Source: GCA-2862585 sp963991165 (lineage in GTDB: Bacteria; Bacteroidota; Bacteroidia; Flavobacteriales; UBA7312). Taken from it: 5,096 nt of DNA. The notes beneath the pieces were generated by a model. It was not told the origin of the DNA and searched no databases. It was given only the letters and a program-made list of their open reading frames with translations. The translations under genes were made by a program, and so were the position numbers. How positions within the stretch are numbered: position 1 is the stretch's first letter; every line of letters begins with the position of its first letter. The stretch lies in NCBI GenBank assembly GCA_963991165.1, contig CAXDOW010000132.1:1-5096 (forward strand). Direction: 5' to 3'. This document shows positions 1 to 5,096 of the stretch, piece after piece.

Positions 1-44
1 GCTATTGATTTTAAATTTATCATGGATGTCGTGCTAAAATACAA

Positions 45-74
45 TTTGAGATTCCTCTTTTTTTGTTAGTTTTG
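45..74 (+). promoter_or_regulatory. Predicted Bacteroidetes-type promoter for the mscS-like gene
   Basis: TTTG at 45-48 and TAGTTTTG at 67-74 are separated by 18 bases. The second element fits the Bacteroidetes -7 consensus TAnnTTTG perfectly and the first fits the -33 TTG/TTTG element. Transcription would start near base 81, leaving a leader of about 19 bases before the ATG at 100. A seven-T run (58-64) lies between the two boxes and has no convincing hairpin before it. The consensus is established for the phylum; its use here is inferred. Confidence 0.6.
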
Positions 75-99
75 CTTATTAAACACAATCTTTAAACTC

Positions 100-918
100 A
101 TGCAAGAACTAGACTCTATCATTGAAAAATTACTGAACTTTGTATTACATTTTGGTCCTAAGATGCTTTTCGCCATCCTGTTTTTACTAGTGGGCTTTTG
201 GCTCATCAAAAAAATGGTGTCAGGGCTCGACAAGCTCATGTCCAAATCCAACTACGACCTTACTTTGCAACGGTTTTTTCACAGCATCATATCGTGGTCT
301 TTGAAAATCGTCTTGTTGCTTATTGTGGCCTCAACCTTAGGCATTGACATCACCACCTTTGCTGCTGTTGTAGCCGCTGCTGGTTTGGCAGTGAGTTTGG
401 CCTTACAGGGATCGCTTTCCAATTTTGCTGGAGGGGTGCTCATTATGTTGTTTAAGCCGTTTCGGGTAGGCGATTTAGTAGAGACCCAAGGGCTCATTGG
501 TCACGTCAAAGAAATAGACATTTTTAAAACCCAATTGGTTTCTCTCGACAACAAACGACTCATTATCCCTAACGGCACTTTAGCCAATGGTGACATCACC
601 AACTATACCGTAGAAGGAAAAATTCGTGTGGACTTAGAAATCGGCGTGTCTTACGATTCCGACATAGACCACGTCAAAGCATCATTACTAAAAATGATGT
701 CAGAAAATCCTTTGGTGTTAAAACATCCTGAACCATTTGTTGGCGTATCTCAATATGCCGATAGCTCCATACAATTTGTTGTCCGTCCCTATTGTCAGCC
801 CGAAAACTATTGGCAAGTGTATTTTGAAATTAACGAAAGCATCAAACACACCCTCGACAAAGAAAACATACAAATACCCTTTCCTCACAGGGTGGTCATA
901 CATCCGACAACACATTAG
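100..918 (+). CDS. mscS: Small-conductance mechanosensitive channel, MscS family
   Basis: This 272-residue inner-membrane protein is close in length to E. coli MscS (286). Family members form a heptameric pore that opens under membrane tension and releases solutes during hypo-osmotic shock. Hydrophobic helices lie at about residues 20-38 (TM1), 61-80 (TM2) and 84-116 (TM3). The pore helix reads AAGLAVSLALQGSLSNFAGG (93-112). L96 and L100 match the two leucines that close the E. coli pore (L105, L109), and Q103-G104 match the Q112-G113 kink. The beta domain follows with KPFRVGD (119-125) and IPNG (156-159), then the alpha/beta cytoplasmic domain with IGVSYDSDID (181-190), to a complete C-terminus. 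One difference is serine at 99, where E. coli has G108. The ATG at 100 lacks an SD, as is normal in the phylum, and gives the standard N-terminus. The gene appears monocistronic, and its TAG overlaps the stop of the convergent downstream gene. Confidence 0.95.
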   Translation: MQELDSIIEKLLNFVLHFGPKMLFAILFLLVGFWLIKKMVSGLDKLMSKSNYDLTLQRFFHSIISWSLKIVLLLIVASTLGIDITTFAAVVAAAGLAVSLALQGSLSNFAGGVLIMLFKPFRVGDLVETQGLIGHVKEIDIFKTQLVSLDNKRLIIPNGTLANGDITNYTVEGKIRVDLEIGVSYDSDIDHVKASLLKMMSENPLVLKHPEPFVGVSQYADSSIQFVVRPYCQPENYWQVYFEINESIKHTLDKENIQIPFPHRVVIHPTTH

Positions 919-1937
919 GAGGGCTGTAAATGGCGGTCAATGAGTGTTCTTATCTCGGAACTGGAGGGTCGAGGAGCATCAATATCAATGACACCACCGT
1001 TTTCGTCCACCAAAATAAATCTAGGGATGCTGTTAATAAAGTAGTCTTGAGCAATGGACGATTCAAAACAACTGTCTGCGATGAGTTGAATGCCATTCAG
1101 CTGATGTTCTAGCAAGGCCTCTTTCCAGTTGTCAATATGTTCAGGACAGTCTAAGCTGATGCCAACAAATTGGATGTCATCATGCATGTAGTCGCTTATT
1201 AATTGCTGAAAATGCGGCACCTCTTTGATGCAGGGGGTACACCAACTAGTCCAAACATCTATATAGACCAATTGACCTCTAAAGTCGCTTAGAGAAAAGA
1301 CCTTGCCGGTAACGTCTTTTCCACTGAAGTTTGGAGCTGTTTTAATGGTGTCAGTAGACTGCTTAAAGCTATACAGTTGTTGATAGTACAAGTCGAATTC
1401 TTCTATCTCATCAGTTAGTTTTTCTTTCAGAACATCTGATATTTTGAAAGAAATAAGACTTAGTTTGTTCAGCTTTTTTTGTTGGGATTCCAAAAAGTGC
1501 TGTTTAGAACGCTCAAATTCATCAGGTTCTAGAGCCGATACATCATCAAAGGTTGCCTCTTTTTCTAGTAGTTGTTCAAACAAAAAATTATTGACCTTTT
1601 TGCCCTTGCCACTGGCTCTGATGCTTTCGTCAAAAACATCAAAATCGCCAATATGGATAGCAAGATCATAGCCATTTTTGAGATATACCGTGGTGTATTC
1701 GAGGCCAAAATCAAGATAGTACAAACCCTCTTTTAAGTTCAGGGTGTCTTTAAAAATTCCTTCATCATCAGATGCTAAAGCAACGGACACACTTTGATTA
1801 TAGTCGGTAAGAAAAATAGTGTCAATGAAAGGGCCATTGGATATGGTCACCTTTAAAATGACTTTCCCATCGTATTGGGTGAAACAAGCGATAAAAAACA
1901 GTGAAAAAAAAGCGACAAAAAAAGAAGTTGTTTTCAT
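915..1937 (-). CDS. TlpA/ResA-like thiol-disulfide oxidoreductase, predicted lipoprotein
   Basis: This is a 340-residue predicted envelope protein. Residues 1-18 look like a lipoprotein signal: KTT, a Phe-rich hydrophobic stretch, then FIAC with Cys18 as likely lipidation site. The lipobox is slightly off consensus because Phe replaces Leu at -3. Residues about 24-115 are beta-rich and resemble the N-terminal domain (DUF4369-like) often found before thioredoxin domains in Bacteroidota; that family assignment is by eye. A charged, helical linker (about 116-195) follows. Residues about 200-340 form an AhpC/TSA-Redoxin/TlpA fold. It has APNFSGKD (201-208), the redox motif WCTPC (232-236, cysteines 233 and 236) and the cis-proline in SIPRF (P305). 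The likely role is thiol-disulfide exchange on the outer face of the inner membrane or in the periplasm, as in cytochrome c maturation or envelope redox control. The substrate is unknown. The ATG lacks an SD. The TAA overlaps the mscS stop. Confidence 0.9.
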   Translation of the reverse strand: MKTTSFFVAFFSLFFIACFTQYDGKVILKVTISNGPFIDTIFLTDYNQSVSVALASDDEGIFKDTLNLKEGLYYLDFGLEYTTVYLKNGYDLAIHIGDFDVFDESIRASGKGKKVNNFLFEQLLEKEATFDDVSALEPDEFERSKQHFLESQQKKLNKLSLISFKISDVLKEKLTDEIEEFDLYYQQLYSFKQSTDTIKTAPNFSGKDVTGKVFSLSDFRGQLVYIDVWTSWCTPCIKEVPHFQQLISDYMHDDIQFVGISLDCPEHIDNWKEALLEHQLNGIQLIADSCFESSIAQDYFINSIPRFILVDENGGVIDIDAPRPSSSEIRTLIDRHLQPS

Positions 1938-1965
1938 GGGACAATTGTATTTGTGTTAATTTGTA

Positions 1966-1992
1966 CAAAGTTAGCTATTATATACAAAACAA
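1966..1992 (-). promoter_or_regulatory. Predicted promoter for the thioredoxin-like lipoprotein gene
   Basis: On the minus strand, TAACTTTG (bases 1973 to 1966) fits the -7 consensus TAnnTTTG perfectly. A TTG at 1992-1990 lies 16 bases upstream, slightly closer than usual. The expected start near 1959 leaves a leader of about 22 bases before the ATG at 1937. The TTG belongs to the palindrome at 1987-2000 shared with the divergent rpsF promoter. Confidence 0.5.
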
Positions 1993-2000
1993 TATTGTTT
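1987..2000. repeat. 14-bp perfect palindrome between divergent promoters
   Basis: AAACAATATTGTTT is its own reverse complement. With one extra A on the left arm it extends to CAAAACAATATTGTTTG (1985-2001). It supplies or abuts the -33 region of both divergent promoters: TTG at 1992-1990 on the minus strand, and TTG at 1995-1997 and TTTG at 1998-2001 on the plus strand. A dimeric repressor or activator could bind here, but the site may only reflect two AT-rich -33 elements placed back to back. The palindrome is seen directly; any operator role is inferred. Confidence 0.4.
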
Positions 2001-2029
2001 GTTTTTCTAAAAAGTTTCACATACTTTTG
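1998..2029 (+). promoter_or_regulatory. Predicted promoter of the rpsF-rpsR-rplI operon
   Basis: TTTG (1998-2001) and TACTTTTG (2022-2029) are 20 bases apart. The -7 box matches TAnnTTTG in every fixed position, and this is the best promoter in the window, as expected for a ribosomal protein operon. Transcription should start near 2036, giving a leader of about 43 bases before rpsF. The leader contains no CCG trinucleotide, so I see no support for the S6:S18-binding leader motif known upstream of rpsF in other phyla. It does contain a weak AT-only hairpin (TGTAA 2056-2060 with TTACA 2070-2074). Confidence 0.7.
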
Positions 2030-2078
2030 CAAGCCTTTTTTAGGAAAGAGGAATGTGTAAATTTTAAAATTACAGTAT

Positions 2079-2432
2079 ATGAATCATTATGAAACCGTTT
2101 TCATTTTAAATCCCGTTTTATCTGACGATCAGGTAAAGGAGACGGTTCAGAAGTTTAAAACACTGCTGACAAATTACAAAGCTAGCGTAGTAGTCGAAGA
2201 AAATTGGGGGCTCAAGAAAATGGCCTACTCTATTCAAAAGAAAAAAACCGGCTTTTATTGTTTGATTGAGTTCACTTCTGATGACCGTGAAATTATCAAC
2301 AAGCTCGAGTTAGAGTTTAAACGCGACGAGCGTTTCATGCGTTGGCTAACAGTGAAACTAGATAAGCACGCCCTAGACTATGCCGAGCGTCGTCGAAAGA
2401 GACTAAATATTAACAAAAATCAGGAGGCATAA
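2079..2432 (+). CDS. rpsF: 30S ribosomal protein bS6
   Basis: This 117-residue protein covers the whole bS6 family fold. It begins MNHYETVFILNP (1-12), the first beta strand, and has NWGLKKMAY (42-50), KTGFY (56-60) and the FKRDERFMRWL segment (80-90) typical of the second repeat of the ferredoxin-like fold. The basic tail RRRKR (104-108) is usual. bS6 binds bS18 on the platform of the 30S subunit. In Flavobacterium johnsoniae bS6 helps bS21 and bS18 cover the 16S anti-SD sequence. This is the first gene of a conserved operon. Its start has no SD at normal distance: the bases before ATG are AT-rich, and the purine-rich GGAAAGAGGA (2043-2052) is too far upstream. The last codons (Gln-Glu-Ala) contain the SD for rpsR. 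Confidence 0.98.
   Translation: MNHYETVFILNPVLSDDQVKETVQKFKTLLTNYKASVVVEENWGLKKMAYSIQKKKTGFYCLIEFTSDDREIINKLELEFKRDERFMRWLTVKLDKHALDYAERRRKRLNINKNQEA
2422..2427 (+). promoter_or_regulatory. Perfect Shine-Dalgarno sequence before rpsR
   Basis: AGGAGG pairs fully with the six-base CCUCCU core of 16S rRNA and stands seven bases before the rpsR ATG (2435), an ideal distance. It lies within the final CAG-GAG-GCA codons of rpsF. None of the other six starts in the window (100, 1937, 2079, 2707, 4441, 4538) has such a site. In Bacteroidetes, whose ribosomes hide the anti-SD, strong SDs are known before the genes for bS21 and/or bS18 and are proposed to let these proteins control their own synthesis. 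The match and spacing are seen directly; the regulatory role is inferred from that work. Confidence 0.85.
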
Positions 2433-2434
2433 TT

Positions 2435-2698
2435 ATGGCACAAGAAATTCGATACCTATCCCCCGTTGATGTCAACAATAAACACACTAAAAAATATTGT
2501 CGCTTCAAAAAAGCGGGCATCAAATACATTGACTACAAAGACCCTGACTTCTTAATGCGATTTGTCAATGATCAAGGTAAAATTTTACCACGAAGAATTA
2601 CAGGCACTTCATTAAAATACCAACGAAAAGTTTCACAAGCAATCAAGCGATGTCGTCATTTGGCATTGATGCCTTACGTGGGTGATTTGCTAAAATAA
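2435..2698 (+). CDS. rpsR: 30S ribosomal protein bS18
   Basis: This 87-residue bS18 has the usual length. KKYCRF (19-24) has the conserved N-terminal cysteine region. IDYKDPDFLMRFV (32-44) and GKILPRRITGTSLKYQRKV (48-66) form the family signature, followed by IKRCRHLALMPY (70-81), the 16S-binding basic helix. bS18 pairs with bS6 on the 30S platform beside the 16S 3' end. In Bacteroidota it is part of the pocket that hides the anti-SD. The ATG follows the rpsF stop by only two bases, so the two genes are probably translationally coupled, and a full AGGAGG stands seven bases upstream. A ribosome with an exposed anti-SD, for example one lacking bS18 or bS21, would be expected to favour this start. 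Confidence 0.98.
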   Translation: MAQEIRYLSPVDVNNKHTKKYCRFKKAGIKYIDYKDPDFLMRFVNDQGKILPRRITGTSLKYQRKVSQAIKRCRHLALMPYVGDLLK

Positions 2699-2706
2699 GT
2701 AATGAC

Positions 2707-3150
2707 ATGGAATTGATATTATTACAAGACGTAGAGAAATTGGGTTTCAAAGACGAAGTTGTAAAAGTGAAAAATGGCTATGGTCGTAACTTTTTGATTC
2801 CCGAAGGTAAAGCTATTTTGGCAACGGAATCGGCTCGAAAAGTATTGGCCGAAAACCTACGCCAACGTGCCAACAAAGAAACCAAAGCGGTGGAACAAGC
2901 CAATCAGCTGGCCGAGAAAATCAATGGCATGACGGTAACAATTACGGCCAAAGTCATTGATGGAGGTAAGCAGTTGTTTGGTTCTGTCACTTCCAATCAC
3001 CTTGCCGATGAGTTAGAGAAACTCGGTCACGAGGTTGACAGAAAGTTTGTCAAACTTAGCAACATTAAAACAGTAGGCGTTTATAGTGCTGAAGTTCGAT
3101 TTCATAGAGAGGTAAAAGCCACTCTATCGGTCGAAGTGGTGGCCGCTTAA
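2707..3150 (+). CDS. rplI: 50S ribosomal protein bL9
   Basis: This 147-residue bL9 matches the family's length and two-domain form. The N-domain (1 to about 48) has MELILLQDVEKLG and the signature with GYGRNFLIP (24-32), which binds 23S rRNA near the L1 stalk. A long charged helix (about 42-75) joins it to the C-domain, which has the conserved LFGSVT (90-95) and ends ATLSVEVVAA. bL9 reaches across to neighbouring ribosomes and affects reading-frame maintenance. It is the third gene of the operon, eight bases after rpsR. Its start has no SD, in contrast to rpsR. Tandem in-frame stops (TAA TAA, 3148-3153) end it, followed by a terminator 33 bases on. Confidence 0.98.
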   Translation: MELILLQDVEKLGFKDEVVKVKNGYGRNFLIPEGKAILATESARKVLAENLRQRANKETKAVEQANQLAEKINGMTVTITAKVIDGGKQLFGSVTSNHLADELEKLGHEVDRKFVKLSNIKTVGVYSAEVRFHREVKATLSVEVVAA

Positions 3151-3182
3151 TAAGACCCTAAACTAGTTTTTTGATTTATTTG

Positions 3183-3213
3183 AAACACCCTTGCTTGCGA
3201 GGGTGTTTTTTTT
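3183..3213 (+). terminator. Rho-independent terminator of the rpsF-rpsR-rplI operon
   Basis: AAACACCCTTG (3183-3193) pairs with CGAGGGTGTTT (3198-3208) through eleven base pairs, one of them G-U, around a four-base CTTG loop. The T run spans 3206-3213, the last five bases beyond the stem. Read on the minus strand, the same hairpin directly follows the permease stop codon, but only TTT and then mixed bases follow it. It may therefore also end the permease transcript, though less efficiently. Confidence 0.88.
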
Positions 3214-4441
3214 ATTCATAACGCAGGGCTTCAATAGGGTCTAGCTTAGCCGCTTTGGCCGCTGGAAAAAATCCCGATGCTAGCCCTACAAATACGCACA
3301 ATGCCAATCCTGAAAATATCCATATCCAAGGGATGATGAAAGAACTACCTATTACCAACGATGTTAGGTTGCCAATAGCAATGCCAAACGCTACGCCGGC
3401 CACTCCTCCCAGCTGACAAATGACAACGGCTTCGATTAAAAATTGCCAACGAATGATTGATGAGGTGGCTCCTAGGGCCTTTCGTGTGCCAATCTCTTTG
3501 GTACGTTCCGTCACCGAAACCAACATAATATTCATTAGTCCAATGGCGGAACCAACCAATGTAACGACGCCAATGATGAGTGCCGCTAAAGTCACATAGC
3601 GGATATTTTCTAACAAGGTTTGTGCTAAGTTATCACTTCGAATGATGTCGAAATTATTTTCCTCTAGAGGTTTTAACTTCCGTACGCGTCGCATGGCCGA
3701 TGTGGCCTCACCAATATTTGAGGTTAATGAAATGGCATCTTTGGCCAACACACTGATTGTAAAGGACTGACCAGCGTAGCCAAAATATTGCCGCGCATTA
3801 ATGATGGGAATCAAACACGTCCTGTCCCCGCCAAAACTCATGCTAGCTCCCTTTTCTTCAAGCACCCCAATAACACGGTATTTGTTGTTGCCAATAGATA
3901 TCAATTCGCCAATGGCTTCATTATCACCGAACAATTTTGATTTCACCTCCTGACCAATAATGGCCACATGCTTACCTACATCACATTCTTCCATGCTAAA
4001 ATTTCTGCCAGAGGATAAATTATAGCCAGCCGTCAGTAGGTAATTTTCGTCTGTTCCAGAAATTCGAATATTGGGGTCGGACTTGACAGATTGATAACGC
4101 AACACGGCAGTGCTGCTAGCCCAAGTAGAAACAGAGCTAGTTGATGAAAAACTAGCTTTGAAATCACTAGCTTCATTAAAGCTAATAGCCGCATAGCGTT
4201 TGGGTTTAGTTCCTCTTTTCCCTATACGAACGTTAGTGCTTTTATTACGAATGGTAAAAGTGTTAGCACCCATCTGTGTAAAGTTATCATTGATGCTAGA
4301 CTTAATCGATTCAATTGCTGTTTGTATGCCTACTATGGCAGAAATTCCAATGGCAATAATGAAAATAGTTAACACCGTGCGGAGTAAGTTGGTACGTATG
4401 GACTGCAGGGCAATTTTTATGTTTACAATAACCAATTTCAT
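3212..4441 (-). CDS. ABC transporter permease, MacB/FtsX family
   Basis: From the preferred start this is 409 residues. The plan is that of MacB/LolC-type permeases: TM1 (about 22-42), a large periplasmic MacB_PCD-like domain (about 43-280), then TM2-TM4 (about 283-308, 333-358, 372-393) forming the FtsX domain. Family motifs are TERTKEIGTRKALGA (311-325), the coupling region, and PAAKAAKLDPIEALRYE at the C-terminus. Such permeases work with a separate ATPase in export, lipoprotein handling or mechanotransmission across the inner membrane. No ATPase gene is in the window, so the partner is elsewhere. The frame stays open to an ATG at 4498, which would add 19 residues (MAKVLFLIQSYKK...). I prefer the ATG at 4441 because MKLVIVNIKIALQSIRTN gives the usual short cytoplasmic N-terminus of the family and leaves room for a promoter. 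Neither start has an SD. The substrate is unknown. Confidence 0.92.
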   Translation of the reverse strand: MKLVIVNIKIALQSIRTNLLRTVLTIFIIAIGISAIVGIQTAIESIKSSINDNFTQMGANTFTIRNKSTNVRIGKRGTKPKRYAAISFNEASDFKASFSSTSSVSTWASSTAVLRYQSVKSDPNIRISGTDENYLLTAGYNLSSGRNFSMEECDVGKHVAIIGQEVKSKLFGDNEAIGELISIGNNKYRVIGVLEEKGASMSFGGDRTCLIPIINARQYFGYAGQSFTISVLAKDAISLTSNIGEATSAMRRVRKLKPLEENNFDIIRSDNLAQTLLENIRYVTLAALIIGVVTLVGSAIGLMNIMLVSVTERTKEIGTRKALGATSSIIRWQFLIEAVVICQLGGVAGVAFGIAIGNLTSLVIGSSFIIPWIWIFSGLALCVFVGLASGFFPAAKAAKLDPIEALRYE

Positions 4442-4463
4442 TTCCGCTAAGGTACGATTTTTC

Positions 4464-4494
4464 TTGTATGACTGGATTAAAAAAAGTACTTTCG
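4464..4494 (+). promoter_or_regulatory. Possible promoter for the aconitase gene
   Basis: TTG (4464-4466) and TACTTTCG (4487-4494) are 20 bases apart. The -7 box has one mismatch to TAnnTTTG. The start would fall near 4501, leaving a leader of about 37 bases. The gap between the preferred permease start and aconitase (4442-4537, 96 bases) must hold promoters for both divergent genes. I found no convincing -33/-7 pair for the permease. Confidence 0.35.
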
Positions 4495-4537
4495 CCATTC
4501 GAAAATTGGTTTAACATTCTCATAATTATACTAAATA

Positions 4538-5096
4538 ATGGCCTTTGATATTGAAATGATAAAAGCGGTTTACGCACAATTTCCTGAGCGCATAGAACAG
4601 GCAAGAAAGCTGGTTGGAAAGCCCTTAACTTTATCGGAAAAAATACTATACGCCCACCTTTGGGACAAGTCCTCTGACAAAGCATTTCAGCGCGGTGTTG
4701 ATTATGTCGATTTTGGTCCTGATAGAGTAGCCATGCAAGATGCCACGGCACAGATGGCCTTGTTGCAGTTTATGCAAGCAGGAAAAGAAAAAGTAGCCGT
4801 GCCTTCCACTGCCCATGCCGATCACCTCATTCAAGCCAAATTAGGAGCCGATAAAGACCTTCAGGAAAGTTTAAATACCAACAATGAGGTGTTTAACTTC
4901 TTAAGTTCCGTTTGTAACAAATACGGCATTGGATTTTGGAAGCCAGGTGCTGGTATCATTCATCAAGTGGTATTAGAAAATTACGCCTTTCCAGGTGGCT
5001 TGATGATAGGTACCGACTCGCATACTGTGAACGCTGGCGGTTTGGGAATGGTAGCCATTGGCGTTGGCGGTGCTGATGCCGTTGATGCTGTCTCTT
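4538..5096 (+). CDS. acn: Aconitate hydratase, mitochondrial type (5' part, runs off the window)
   Basis: The first 186 codons and one extra base are present; the full enzyme is usually about 750 residues. Aconitase isomerises citrate to isocitrate in the TCA cycle using a [4Fe-4S] cluster in the cytoplasm. The sequence aligns by eye almost throughout with animal mitochondrial aconitase: KPLTLSEKILYAHL (28-41), PDRVAMQDATAQMALLQF (61-78), VAVPSTAHADHL (86-97), GFWKPGAGIIHQ (132-143) and IGTDSHTVNAGGLG (157-170). Active-site residues visible are Q67, D95, H96, H142 and D160-S161-H162, equivalent to Q72, D100, H101, H147 and D165-S166-H167 of the pig enzyme. The three cluster cysteines lie beyond the edge. 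The ATG at 4538 gives a natural N-terminus and has no SD, only an AT-rich leader. It is divergent from the permease gene, with no evident functional tie. Confidence 0.96.
   Translation, partial: MAFDIEMIKAVYAQFPERIEQARKLVGKPLTLSEKILYAHLWDKSSDKAFQRGVDYVDFGPDRVAMQDATAQMALLQFMQAGKEKVAVPSTAHADHLIQAKLGADKDLQESLNTNNEVFNFLSSVCNKYGIGFWKPGAGIIHQVVLENYAFPGGLMIGTDSHTVNAGGLGMVAIGVGGADAVDAVS

Noticed and set aside
1..66. Possible tail of an upstream gene; the rightward frame from base 1 is open to a TAG at 67-69, and another frame ends at TAA 35-37.
   Set aside because: The fragments are too short and carry no recognisable family sequence. The first also overlaps the predicted mscS promoter.
2036..2078. 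Possible S6:S18-binding autoregulatory leader upstream of rpsF, as known in other bacteria.
   Set aside because: The predicted leader has no CCG trinucleotide and only a weak AT-only hairpin, so the conserved motif is not supported.
3160..3172. AAACTAGTTT followed by more T residues as a second terminator after rplI.
   Set aside because: The ten-base palindrome leaves no room for a loop and is very AT-rich. The hairpin at 3183-3213 is far stronger.
4116..4170. Four CTAG tetranucleotides (4116, 4137, 4152, 4167) spaced 21, 15 and 15 bases, resembling a short repeat array.
   Set aside because: All are in codon phase and arise from Ala-Ser or Thr-Ser dipeptides (GCT/ACT followed by AGC/AGT) in the Ser-rich periplasmic part of the permease. 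The bases between them are not repeated.
4481..4494. Overlapping divergent -7 boxes around AGTACT (TACTTTCG rightward, TACTTTTT leftward).
   Set aside because: The leftward box has no TTG at a fitting distance upstream and misses the final G. Only the rightward candidate is kept, at low confidence.
4311..4834. Leftward reading frames of 146 and 62 codons overlapping the aconitase start and the permease N-terminal region.
   Set aside because: They lie opposite a clearly coding, well-conserved aconitase frame and have low-likelihood protein composition with no family resemblance.

Overview
The window looks like ordinary chromosomal DNA of a Bacteroidota bacterium, roughly 40% G+C by eye. Four things point there. 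Start codons are generally not preceded by a Shine-Dalgarno (SD) sequence. Three upstream regions carry matches to the Bacteroidetes -7 element TAnnTTTG with a TTG/TTTG about 16-20 bases upstream. The thioredoxin-like gene has the lipoprotein plus N-terminal beta domain plus TlpA layout that is common in this phylum. The aconitase is of the mitochondrial-like type usual in Bacteroidota. Class or genus cannot be fixed from this window.

Layout, left to right. Bases 1-99 hold a promoter for a small MscS-type mechanosensitive channel (100-918, +). This gene converges with a TlpA/ResA-like thiol-disulfide lipoprotein gene (915-1937, -), and the two stop codons overlap by four bases. The 141-base gap 1938-2078 holds divergent promoters around a 14-bp perfect palindrome. 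One promoter reads left into the lipoprotein gene. The other reads right into the conserved ribosomal operon rpsF-rpsR-rplI (bS6, bS18, bL9; 2079-3150, +), which ends at a strong hairpin-plus-T-run terminator (3183-3213). Facing it is a MacB/FtsX-type ABC transporter permease (3212-4441, -) whose stop codon lies in the terminator's T run. Divergent from the permease, a mitochondrial-type aconitase gene starts at 4538 (+) and runs off the right edge. No stretch over 300 bases lacks a gene.

The genes form no single pathway. The ribosomal operon is the only clear multi-gene unit. The other genes are housekeeping or envelope functions: osmotic safety valve, periplasmic redox/cytochrome maturation or envelope stress, envelope ABC transport, and the TCA cycle.

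The most notable signal is a perfect AGGAGG SD sequence seven bases before rpsR, inside the last codons of rpsF. No other start in the window has one. Bacteroidota ribosomes hide their anti-SD with bS21, bS18 and bS6, and SDs before the bS18 and/or bS21 genes have been proposed as autoregulatory elements. This window shows that exception, in an operon encoding two of the three occluding proteins. I found no sign of a mobile element, CRISPR array, RNA gene or novel defence system.
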